The position numbers and the translations under genes are program-made. Under the pieces are notes generated by a model that was given only the letters and a program-made list of their open reading frames with translations, did not search any database and had not been told where the DNA came from. From NCBI GenBank assembly GCA_964635065.1, contig CAZWMK010000066.1:1-13207 (forward strand): DNA of 13,207 nt, read 5' to 3'. Source of the DNA: CAZWMK01 sp964635065. Lineage in GTDB: Bacteria; Pseudomonadota; Alphaproteobacteria; Sphingomonadales; Sphingomonadaceae. The number at the start of each line of letters is the position of its first letter. Positions within the stretch are counted from its first letter, which is position 1. This document shows, one piece after another, positions 7,077-13,207 of the stretch.

Positions 7077-9358
7077 CAGTACAGCCCCCCGTGTCGGCGG
7101 CTTCTGCCGCGCGGGAAATCCTTCGACGCCTGCATTATGTCATGGCGTCGAAGGCGACGGCGCAGGCCAAACTCAACCTTGTCGTGTCGATTATCGCGCA
7201 AGTGCTCGATTCCGAAGTCTGTTCGATCTATCTGCTGCGCGATGGCCAGCTTGAACTGTTCGCCACGCGCGGCCTTGCGCAGGAAGCGGTGCACGTCACC
7301 AAGCTGGGCCTTGGCGAGGGGCTGGTGGGCAAGATCGCGGTCCAGCGCGAACCGCTGAACCTTGCCGAGGCGCGCAGTCATCCTGATTTTGCCTATCGCC
7401 CGGAAACCGGCGAAGAATTGTTCCACAGCTTTGCAGGCGTGCCCATCGTGCACCGCGAAATGGCGGTCGGCGTGCTGGCGGCGCAGCATGTCGAACCGCG
7501 CGAATATGCCGACATCGAGATCGAGGCGCTGCAAACGACGGCGATGGTGCTGGCGGAGCTGATCGCCAATGCCGGTCTGGTCGACAGTCAGGCGCTGGCT
7601 GATGCGCGCGCCCGTGATACCAGTCCGCAGCGCCTGTCGGGGTTGAAGCTGGTTGATGGCTCGGCGCGCGGCGTGGCCGTGTTCCACCAGCCGCGCGTTA
7701 TTGTCGAACATGTCGTGGCCGAGGATATCGAGGCCGAGCGCGCACGGGTCTACACAGCATTCCGCACCATGCGCGAACAGATTGATCGCATGATGACGCA
7801 GGCGGAATTCGCGGCGCCGGGCGATCATGACGACATTCTCGAAACCTACAAGATGTTCGCCTATGATGAAGGCTGGGCACGCCGGATCAATGAGGCGATT
7901 GACAGCGGCCTGACGGCGGAAGCTGCGATCGAGCGCGTACAACAGAAAACGCGCGCGCGCATGCGTTCGACCAACGATCCTTTCTTCATGGAACGGCTGC
8001 ACGACCTCGACGACCTCTCGAACCGGCTGTTGCGTATCGTCTCGGGACAGCTTGGGACAGCGGCGCAATTGGGGTTGAAGCAGGATGCGATTCTTGTCGC
8101 GCGTAATCTTGGTCCCGCGGAATTGCTGGAATATGATCGCCGTTACCTGAAGGGCGTGGCGCTTGAAGAGGGGTCTTTGACCGCGCATGTCACCATCATC
8201 GCCCGCGCCATGGGCGTGCCGGTGGTGGGACGCGTCAAGGGACTGCTCAACATTGTCTCTGAAGGCGATGACCTGCTCGTCGATGCAGGTAACAGTGCGA
8301 TTTTCGTCAGACCAACGCCGTCTGTGGTCAAACAGTTCAAGGCGGGCAATGCGCTCAAGGCCAAGCGGCTGGCGGAATATGCAAAGCTGCGCGACCTGCC
8401 CGCCCTGTCGCGTGATGGTCATGCGGTCACGTTGTTGATGAATGCCGGCCTGCGCGATGACCTTGATGCCCTGAAACTGACCAATGCCGACGGTATCGGC
8501 CTGTTCCGTACTGAATTCCAGTTCCTCGTGGCGGCCACGCTGCCGCGTCGTGAACGGCAGATGCGCCTGTATCAGGATGTGCTCGCGGCGGCGGGTGACA
8601 AACCGGTCGTGTTCCGCACAGTCGATATCGGCGGCGACAAGGCCGTGCCCTATATGCAGGGCGAGGCCATTGACGAGGAAAACCCGGCCATGGGCTGGCG
8701 GGCACTCAGGCTTGCGCTGGAACGTGCTGGCCTGCTCAAGGTGCAGGCGCGTGCATTGCTGCAGGCATCGGCTGGACGCACGCTGAACGTGATGTTCCCG
8801 ATGGTGTCCGAAGTGTGGGAGTTCGAGCAGGCGCGGGCGCTTGTCGAAGAACAACGCGCGCTGCTGGCGCGCCGGAATGCGCCGCTGCCGACAGCCGTGC
8901 ATTATGGTGCGATGCTTGAAGTCCCGGCACTGGCGGAATGTCTGGACATGCTGCTGCCGCAGGTCGATTTCATTTCGATCGGCACAAATGACCTGACGCA
9001 GTTTCTGTTCGCTGCCGACCGGTCAAATCCCAAGATAGCCGATCGCTATGACTGGCTGTCTCCCGCCGTCCTGCGCTTTCTCCGCCGCGTTGTCACGGCC
9101 TGCAAGGCGGCCGGGGTGCCGACGACGGTGTGCGGCGAAATGGGAGGGCGCCCGCTGGACGCGCTGGCGCTGATCGGGCTTGGGCTGGATCGCCTGTCAA
9201 TCACGCCGGCAGCTGTCGGACCGGTGAAGGCGATGGTCCGTTCGGTCGATATCGCTGATTTGCGCAAGCTGATGGCTCAAATGCTCGACAGTCCCGTCAG
9301 CAATATCCGCGAGCGCCTGAAGGATTATGCACGTCAGCACAGTCTCGCCATCGATTGA
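7073..9358 (+). CDS. ptsP: Phosphoenolpyruvate-protein phosphotransferase PtsP (enzyme I of the nitrogen PTS)
   Basis: PtsP takes phosphate from phosphoenolpyruvate and passes it to NPr, starting the regulatory nitrogen-related PTS. The 761-residue protein has an N-terminal GAF domain (about 20-170), which in characterised alphaproteobacterial homologues senses glutamine. The EI N-terminal/HPr-binding and phosphohistidine regions follow, with the active histidine in LTAHVTIIAR at 372 (TAH where many EI proteins have TSH). The C-terminal PEP-binding barrel carries DGIGLFRTEF (473-482), FRTVDIGGDK (514-523), SIGTNDLTQF (635-644) and VCGEMGG with the catalytic cysteine at 687. This GAF-plus-EI length is normal for PtsP and longer than sugar-PTS enzyme I. 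The ATG overlaps the previous stop (ATGA). NPr and EIIA-Ntr are not in this window. Confidence 0.96.
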   Translation: MTVQPPVSAASAAREILRRLHYVMASKATAQAKLNLVVSIIAQVLDSEVCSIYLLRDGQLELFATRGLAQEAVHVTKLGLGEGLVGKIAVQREPLNLAEARSHPDFAYRPETGEELFHSFAGVPIVHREMAVGVLAAQHVEPREYADIEIEALQTTAMVLAELIANAGLVDSQALADARARDTSPQRLSGLKLVDGSARGVAVFHQPRVIVEHVVAEDIEAERARVYTAFRTMREQIDRMMTQAEFAAPGDHDDILETYKMFAYDEGWARRINEAIDSGLTAEAAIERVQQKTRARMRSTNDPFFMERLHDLDDLSNRLLRIVSGQLGTAAQLGLKQDAILVARNLGPAELLEYDRRYLKGVALEEGSLTAHVTIIARAMGVPVVGRVKGLLNIVSEGDDLLVDAGNSAIFVRPTPSVVKQFKAGNALKAKRLAEYAKLRDLPALSRDGHAVTLLMNAGLRDDLDALKLTNADGIGLFRTEFQFLVAATLPRRERQMRLYQDVLAAAGDKPVVFRTVDIGGDKAVPYMQGEAIDEENPAMGWRALRLALERAGLLKVQARALLQASAGRTLNVMFPMVSEVWEFEQARALVEEQRALLARRNAPLPTAVHYGAMLEVPALAECLDMLLPQVDFISIGTNDLTQFLFAADRSNPKIADRYDWLSPAVLRFLRRVVTACKAAGVPTTVCGEMGGRPLDALALIGLGLDRLSITPAAVGPVKAMVRSVDIADLRKLMAQMLDSPVSNIRERLKDYARQHSLAID

Positions 9359-9386
9359 GCAATAACTGCGTTCAAATGTGGCGGCA

Positions 9387-9407
9387 GAGCCATGGCTCCC
9401 ATTGACA
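9387..9407 (+). promoter_or_regulatory. Palindrome plus consensus -35 hexamer in the ptsP-rodZ gap
   Basis: The 104-base gap after ptsP contains the perfect 12-bp palindrome GAGCCATGGCTC (9387-9398). A consensus TTGACA follows at 9402-9407. No good -10 box lies 16-18 bases further on (GAGCCT at 17), so a promoter is only suggested. A weaker 6-bp inverted pair (ACAGGC 9409-9414 / GCCTGT 9427-9432) follows. No T-run terminator was seen for the ptsP operon. Confidence 0.3.
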
Positions 9408-9449
9408 GACAGGCCGCAAGCAGCGAGCCTGTAACATACGGGTCGGGTT

Positions 9450-9465
9450 GGGAGAAATCATTTTG
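9450..9465 (+). promoter_or_regulatory. Shine-Dalgarno site deciding a TTG start (rodZ-like gene)
   Basis: GGGAGAA at 9450-9456 stands 6 bases before TTG at 9463-9465. No ATG or GTG is available in frame before the conserved HTH domain, so this pair decides the start of the RodZ-like protein. Confidence 0.6.
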
Positions 9466-10608
9466 GAAACGGAACATGAATTGCCGCCTGTCGACACGGG
9501 GGCGACAGTTCACCAGACGGTTGGTGCCCGTCTCAAGGCTGCACGGCTGGCGCGGGATCTCGATCTGTCGGACGTGGCGCGCGATACGCGCATCCCGGTG
9601 CGCCATCTTGCCGCGATCGAAGCGGATGAACACGAAAATCTGCCTGCGCTGCCTTATGCTATCGGCTTTGTGAAATCCTTTGCCCGGATCGTCGGCCTGT
9701 CTCCTGAAGCGCTCGGCGATCAGTTCCGGGCGGAAACCAGCAAGCAACCTCTGATCACCGCGCCGATGTCCATCGAACCACTCGACGAAGGCAGGGTGCC
9801 GCCGCGCGGCGTGGTGATTGCCAGTCTGATCGTACTGGCCGTTCTGATCCTGGGCATCAGCGGCTATCTGGCCGGCTGGTTTGATAGCCCGACGCCGCAA
9901 GTGGCCGAGAGTGCCGCGCCGGCTGAGATGGGCGATGATGCTGCGGCCGTGCCCGTTCTCGCGACGGAACAGCCTGTAGTGCCAGCGCCGGATGTCGCCG
10001 TGATCGCACCTGCCGCCGATGCTGCCTCGCCTGCGCCTGCGCCTGCGACAGTGGCCGCTGCCGCGCCAGCCGTTGATCCGGCCGCGGTGGCTGGCCAGCC
10101 GGTCGTTCTGACGGCGCGCGAGGATGCATGGATCAAAATCTATACCGCGCCCGGCGTGCCTGCCGTGCGCATGGGCGTCTTGAAGGCGGGCGAGCGTTAC
10201 GAAGTGCCTGGTGATGTCGCTGGTCTCAAGCTCTGGACCGGAAAGGCGGGCGCCATCGCGGTCACGGTCGGTGGCAAGGCGATTGCCCCGCTGGGTGGTC
10301 CGGCACAGACAGTGCGCGATGTCAGCCTGGCGCCGGCAGATCTGCTGGCTAGAGCATCCGTAATGCAAAGTAGAGAAAATTCTATGGCGCAGATGGCGGC
10401 CAAGACATCTACTGTATCGTCCAGTTGTTATTTAAATTCTCCAATTATGAGGGATGCATTCAAAAATTTTGTGCGGCTTGAGGATAGGTTTGGAATGGCA
10501 GCTAGAGAGTCTATTATAGAAGACATTTCTTCAAAATATAAAATAAGTCCTGACTGCGTTAAGCGTGTAATGGTGCATGGAATAGAAAATAATTGGGAAA
10601 TGCCTTAA
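9463..10608 (+). CDS. RodZ-like membrane protein: HTH domain, one TM helix, DUF4115-type domain, unusual C-terminal extension
   Basis: The 381-residue protein has an N-terminal Xre-like helix-turn-helix (about 16-90, with ALPYAIGFVKSFAR typical of RodZ-type proteins) and a single membrane helix (about 117-138). An Ala/Pro-rich linker (about 142-211) and a DUF4115-like beta domain (about 212-297) follow. RodZ links the MreB cytoskeleton to the wall-synthesis machinery; this is inferred by domain layout. The start is taken as TTG at 9463 because GGGAGAA ends 6 bases upstream; another in-frame TTG at 9448 has no clear site. Residues 296-381 form an added tail encoded by AT-rich DNA. It uses ATA, AGA and TTA codons absent from the first 296 codons and has the protein's only cysteines (322 and 365). 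With normal topology the tail is periplasmic. RodZ-like identity is fairly sure; the tail has no recognised function. Confidence 0.85.
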   Translation: METEHELPPVDTGATVHQTVGARLKAARLARDLDLSDVARDTRIPVRHLAAIEADEHENLPALPYAIGFVKSFARIVGLSPEALGDQFRAETSKQPLITAPMSIEPLDEGRVPPRGVVIASLIVLAVLILGISGYLAGWFDSPTPQVAESAAPAEMGDDAAAVPVLATEQPVVPAPDVAVIAPAADAASPAPAPATVAAAAPAVDPAAVAGQPVVLTAREDAWIKIYTAPGVPAVRMGVLKAGERYEVPGDVAGLKLWTGKAGAIAVTVGGKAIAPLGGPAQTVRDVSLAPADLLARASVMQSRENSMAQMAAKTSTVSSSCYLNSPIMRDAFKNFVRLEDRFGMAARESIIEDISSKYKISPDCVKRVMVHGIENNWEMP

Positions 10609-10725
10609 TAAATCTGGATATTTAAGTATATTTGCCGGAGAATGAATTGATAAAATTTCGCTATTTTCTTGTTTCTGTTGCAGTAATTGTTGCTGGGGGG
10701 CAGCCTATTTATGCGCAATCAGCTG
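10348..10725. other. AT-rich compositional island across the rodZ-like/cpoB junction
   Basis: By hand count, 10441-10680 holds 81 G/C in 240 bases (34%), against more than 60% on both sides. The left edge is sharp at codon 296/297 of the RodZ-like gene, where AGA, AGG, ATA, TTA and GTA codons appear in quick succession. The right edge falls where the cpoB signal peptide ends. The island includes the 38-base gap between the two genes. No transposase, terminal inverted repeats or target duplication were found. It may be acquired or replaced DNA, or a lineage-specific extension with a promoter inside it. Confidence 0.7.
10636..10649 (+). promoter_or_regulatory. Shine-Dalgarno site deciding a TTG start (cpoB)
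   Basis: GGAG at 10637-10640 lies 6 bases before TTG at 10647-10649, which begins directly at a signal peptide (MIKFRYFLVSV). An upstream in-frame TTG at 10632 has no such site. The ATG at 10642 is out of frame and meets TGA after one further codon. Confidence 0.6.
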
Positions 10726-11573
10726 CTGATCCGATCGAAAAACGGGTCAGGAAGCTGGAAGGCGAGATGAAGGCGGTGCAGCGCAAGGTGTTTCCGGGCG
10801 GAGATTCGCGTTATTTCGAGCCGGAAATTGCTCCTGCGACAGCGCCTTCGGCGACGGCGCCCGGCGTTCCCGCAACCTCGCCGGTCAGCGATCTCGCCGC
10901 GCGTGTCGATGCGCTTGAACGGCAGTTGCAGTCACTGACGGCGCAAAGCGAGCAGAACGGTTTTCGCCTGCGTCAGCTTGAAGAGGCGCTGGGCAAGTTT
11001 CGCAACGATGCCGAATTCCGTCTGAACACGCTGGAAGGCAATCCCACGGGAACGCCTACGACACAGCCGGGGGGCGCGTCTGGCGCGCCGGCTGCGCTGT
11101 CCCCGGCAAAACCGGCTGCTGCTGCGGCGGCAACGGCGTCGCCTGTCCAGACCGCCGCGCCTGAAAAACCCGCCGGAGACCCTGTCGAGGCGGAGTGGAA
11201 TGCGGCCTATGCCCATGTCAAGGCGAGCGACTGGGCCAAGGCCGAACCGGCCTTGCAGGCGATCATCACGAAATATCCCAAGCATAACCGCGCGGCATCG
11301 GCCCTGTTCTGGCAAGGGCGGACATTTTACGCGCAGGCGAAATATGCTCAGGCCGCCAAGTCGTTCCTTGAAAGCTACAACAAGTTCCCGAAGGCCCTGC
11401 GCGGACCGGACAGTCTGTTGTGGGTTGGCAAGTCGCTGATAAAATTTGCGCCCCCGCGTCCCGACAAGGCCTGCGAGGCCTATGCGGAAATGCAGTCGGT
11501 CTATGGCGCCAGCCTGAGCGAGAGCTTGAAGTCCCAGCTCGCCAAGGCACGCACTGACGCCAAGTGCAGTTGA
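10647..11573 (+). CDS. cpoB: CpoB (YbgF), periplasmic Tol-Pal-associated TPR protein
   Basis: CpoB is a periplasmic protein that, in E. coli, coordinates peptidoglycan synthesis with Tol-Pal-driven outer-membrane constriction at division. The 308-residue precursor has a signal peptide with likely cleavage after IYA (residue 23). A charged segment follows, then a coiled coil (about 80-131; LAARVDALERQLQSL) for oligomerisation, an Ala/Pro-rich linker (133-178) and a TPR domain (181-308) with AEWNAAYAHVKASDWAKAE and ASALFWQGRTFYAQAKYAQA. This order is diagnostic. The TTG start at 10647 is supported by GGAG 6 bases upstream. The signal-peptide codons are AT-rich, unlike the rest of the gene. The tol-pal genes are not adjacent here: a RodZ-like gene precedes it, and tilS follows after 8 bases. 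Confidence 0.92.
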   Translation: MIKFRYFLVSVAVIVAGGQPIYAQSAADPIEKRVRKLEGEMKAVQRKVFPGGDSRYFEPEIAPATAPSATAPGVPATSPVSDLAARVDALERQLQSLTAQSEQNGFRLRQLEEALGKFRNDAEFRLNTLEGNPTGTPTTQPGGASGAPAALSPAKPAAAAAATASPVQTAAPEKPAGDPVEAEWNAAYAHVKASDWAKAEPALQAIITKYPKHNRAASALFWQGRTFYAQAKYAQAAKSFLESYNKFPKALRGPDSLLWVGKSLIKFAPPRPDKACEAYAEMQSVYGASLSESLKSQLAKARTDAKCS

Positions 11574-11581
11574 TCTGAAGC

Positions 11582-12583
11582 ATGACAGCGCCCGCGCTGG
11601 CACGCTTTGGCGCGGCGCTGACAGAGGCCGGCTTTCCAGTCGATGGCACGCATAAGCTGGCCTTGGCCGTATCTGGCGGGCCTGACAGTCTTGCGTTGTT
11701 GGCTCTGGCTGTGGATGCCTTGCCGGGCAGGGTGACCGCTCTGACGGTCGATCACCATTTGCGTCCGGAATCCGCTGATGAAGCGCGCATGGTCGCGGCG
11801 CTATGCGCGGATATTGCCGTGCCGCACGTGACGCTGCACTGGACAGCCGGCAAACCACACCGCGCGGTACAGGCCGCAGCGCGCGCGGCGCGCTATGCCT
11901 TGATGGCTGACTGGTGCGCCGCTGAGGGCATCGGCTGGCTTGCAACCGCCCATCACTGCGATGACCAGGCGGAAACGCTGTTGATGCGCCTGATGCGCGG
12001 CAGCGGATTGTCAGGCCTTTCCGGGATTCGTCGCAGTCGCTCGCTGTCGGCGGATGTCCGACTGATCCGGCCATTGCTTGACTGGCGCAGGCGCGAACTG
12101 GCGGCGCTGGTTGCTGCGCGCGGCTGGGTGGCCGTGGACGATCCTTCGAATCGCGACCCGCGCTATGCGCGGACAGCGGCGCGGACGCATCTTGCGTCAT
12201 GGAGCGACAGCGAGGTTGCGGGCCTTGCCACGTGCGCCCATCATCTGGCCGCAGCGGAAGATGCCTTGGCCTGGACGGCGGCGCGGGCATGGGAAGGGCG
12301 CGCGCGGATGGATGGCCATGCTGTCCATCTTGATGCAGCCGGTTTGCCGGTGGAATTGCAGCGGCGACTGCTGTTGCGCGCGCTGGCACAGTTGGCGCCC
12401 GATGCTGCACCCAAAGGGCAGGAAGTCACTTATGCGCTTGCAGCGCTTGCGGCCGGTCGGCGGGTAACGCTTGCCGGTGTTGTCATGACCGGTGGTCCCG
12501 TCTGGCATCTGTGCCACGCGCCGCCGCGACGGCGCGCTTCATCGCGTCCTGTGGGTAAAAACGACGCAACCGGTTGTGATTAA
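11582..12583 (+). CDS. tilS: tRNA(Ile)-lysidine synthetase TilS
   Basis: TilS attaches lysine to cytidine 34 of tRNA-Ile(CAU) using ATP, switching the codon read from AUG to AUA; it is essential in most bacteria. The 333-residue protein has the PP-loop SGGPDS at 31-36, LTVDHHLRPES, the ATAHHCDDQAETLLMRLMRG segment and the family motif DPSNRDPRYAR. This covers the N-terminal catalytic domain plus the helical region; the extra C-terminal domain of the E. coli enzyme is not evident, as in many short alphaproteobacterial forms. The start ATG at 11582 is 8 bases after the cpoB stop, suggesting one transcript, although its ribosome site is weak. The enzyme matters locally because the AT-rich end of the RodZ-like gene and the cpoB signal peptide use ATA codons. 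Confidence 0.95.
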   Translation: MTAPALARFGAALTEAGFPVDGTHKLALAVSGGPDSLALLALAVDALPGRVTALTVDHHLRPESADEARMVAALCADIAVPHVTLHWTAGKPHRAVQAAARAARYALMADWCAAEGIGWLATAHHCDDQAETLLMRLMRGSGLSGLSGIRRSRSLSADVRLIRPLLDWRRRELAALVAARGWVAVDDPSNRDPRYARTAARTHLASWSDSEVAGLATCAHHLAAAEDALAWTAARAWEGRARMDGHAVHLDAAGLPVELQRRLLLRALAQLAPDAAPKGQEVTYALAALAAGRRVTLAGVVMTGGPVWHLCHAPPRRRASSRPVGKNDATGCD

Positions 12584-12597
12584 GCCGCATGCGCTTA
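12581..12597. repeat. Interrupted palindrome at the tilS stop codon
   Basis: TAAGC at 12581-12585 is mirrored by GCTTA at 12593-12597, around a GCATGC core with one extra C. It contains the tilS stop and lies 40 bases upstream of ftsH. The 5-bp stem is too short and the following stretch only partly T-rich, so a terminator is not convincing. TTGTGA (12574-12579) and TGTTAT (12598-12603), 18 bases apart, could be a weak ftsH promoter with this palindrome in its spacer. Confidence 0.25.
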
Positions 12598-12636
12598 TGT
12601 TATCTTTCATAGATCCGTGTCAGATTTGGGACCATG

Positions 12637-13207
12637 ATGAACGAGCCGCAAAAACGTCCGCCGAATCTCTGGGGCAAGAGCCTTGCCATGTGGGGGATCA
12701 TCGTGCTGACGCTGATCCTTGTCGTCACCATGTATCGTGCGCCGACGACATCGGGGCCCGTGACGCAACTGCCCTATTCCGATTTCATCGCCAAAGTCGA
12801 GGAAGGCTCGGTCAAGGAAGTCGAACTGCGTGGCCAGTATATCAATGGCCGTCTCAGCAACGACGAACTGTTCCGCAGCTATAACCCGCAGGATCCCGAG
12901 CTGATCAGTCGCCTTGAAGCGCGCAACATCCGCTTCAACGCGCAGCCTGAAGAAGAAGGGTCGCTGCTTGGCGCAATTCTGATCAATATCCTGCCGTTTG
13001 TCCTGATGGTCGGCATCTGGATTTTCTTCATGCGCCAGATGCAGGGCGGCGGCGGCGGTCGTGGCGGCGCGATGGGCTTTGGCAAGTCGCGCGCCAAGCT
13101 GCTGACCGAAAAGCATGGCCGGGTGACGTTTGACGACGTGGCCGGCATCGACGAGGCCAAGGAAGAGCTGGAAGAAATCGTCGAATTCCTGCGCAATCCG
13201 CAGAAAT
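12637..13207 (+). CDS. ftsH: ATP-dependent zinc metalloprotease FtsH, N-terminal part (3' end outside window)
   Basis: FtsH is a hexameric inner-membrane AAA+ protease that degrades misfolded membrane proteins and selected regulators. The visible 190 residues include membrane helix 1 (about 15-33) and the periplasmic domain containing LPYSDFIAKVEEG. Membrane helix 2 (about 109-132), the glycine-rich loop (GGGGGRGG) and the beginning of the AAA domain, VTFDDVAGIDEAKEEL (163-178), follow. The window ends before the Walker A motif and the zinc site. ATG codons occur at 12634 and 12637; the second is preferred because GGG lies 6 bases before it rather than 3, but the evidence is thin. It follows tilS after 53 bases, the common tilS-ftsH neighbourhood, and may have its own promoter. 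Confidence 0.96.
   Translation, partial: MNEPQKRPPNLWGKSLAMWGIIVLTLILVVTMYRAPTTSGPVTQLPYSDFIAKVEEGSVKEVELRGQYINGRLSNDELFRSYNPQDPELISRLEARNIRFNAQPEEEGSLLGAILINILPFVLMVGIWIFFMRQMQGGGGGRGGAMGFGKSRAKLLTEKHGRVTFDDVAGIDEAKEELEEIVEFLRNPQK

Noticed and set aside
6881..8902. 673-codon open frame on the minus strand opposite ptsP, and a similar 411-codon frame opposite lysC (4789-6024)
   Set aside because: Both lie wholly antisense to strongly conserved genes. Their products are His/Arg/Asp-rich with no recognisable domain, the expected shadow of GC-rich coding DNA.
7073..9358. TAH in place of TSH at the PtsP phosphohistidine as a sign of inactivation
   Set aside because: The histidine itself and all PEP-site motifs are intact; Ser to Ala beside the histidine looks like a lineage variant.
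10642..10650. Two-codon ATG-AAT-TGA mini-frame overlapping the cpoB start
   Set aside because: The ATG is only one base from the GGAG, too close for initiation; most likely chance.
10695..10700. Run of six G in the cpoB signal peptide as a possible phase-variation tract
   Set aside because: Six G is short for slippage, and another G6 occurs in the GC-rich linker of the same gene near 11070. No further sign of a contingency locus.
10932..12410. 492-codon minus-strand open frame covering the end of cpoB and most of tilS
   Set aside because: Arg/Pro/Ser-rich low-complexity translation with no domain, antisense to two confident genes.
13040..13070. GGC repeat stretch in ftsH
   Set aside because: It encodes the usual glycine-rich loop after the second membrane helix of FtsH; not a separate repeat element.

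Overview
The window comes from a GC-rich chromosome (most genes roughly 62-66% G+C by eye) and holds mainly core genes. The alphaproteobacterial pairing of lysC with ptsP, the MetX/MetW pair, the cpoB-tilS-ftsH run and the protein sequences themselves point to Alphaproteobacteria, most likely Sphingomonadales. This is my reading of the proteins and gene order, not a database result. No tRNA, rRNA, CRISPR array, insertion sequence or prophage gene was seen.

Left part (1-4660): the C-terminal end of metX runs into metW through a 4-base ATGA overlap (methionine branch of the aspartate family). On the minus strand, converging on metW and overlapping its last 17 bases, is a small SAM-dependent methyltransferase. 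Upstream of that, also on the minus strand, is a large exported M16 (pitrilysin-type) zinc peptidase with two tandem halves, of which only the first keeps the zinc site.

Middle (4661-9358): a 170-bp divergent control region separates the peptidase from a tight plus-strand operon: lysC (aspartokinase), an FMN-dependent nitronate-monooxygenase-like oxidoreductase, and ptsP (nitrogen-PTS enzyme I). Both junctions are ATGA overlaps, so translation is probably coupled. The control region holds a 10+10 bp inverted repeat, a 13-bp palindrome and a plausible sigma-70 promoter for lysC whose -35 box overlaps the palindrome.

Right part (9359-13207): a RodZ-like protein (cytoplasmic helix-turn-helix, one membrane helix, periplasmic DUF4115-type domain), the periplasmic Tol-Pal-associated protein CpoB, tRNA-Ile lysidine synthetase TilS, and the first 190 residues of the FtsH protease, cut by the window edge. 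The theme is envelope and division maintenance plus translation fidelity and protein quality control.

The one clear anomaly is an AT-rich island at about 10348-10725 (near 34% G+C over its core). It covers the last 86 codons of the RodZ-like gene, the 38-base gap and the signal-peptide codons of cpoB. It gives the RodZ-like protein an unusual C-terminal extension with rare codons and its only two cysteines. It is the best candidate in the window for something undescribed, but it is a local novelty, not a multi-gene system.
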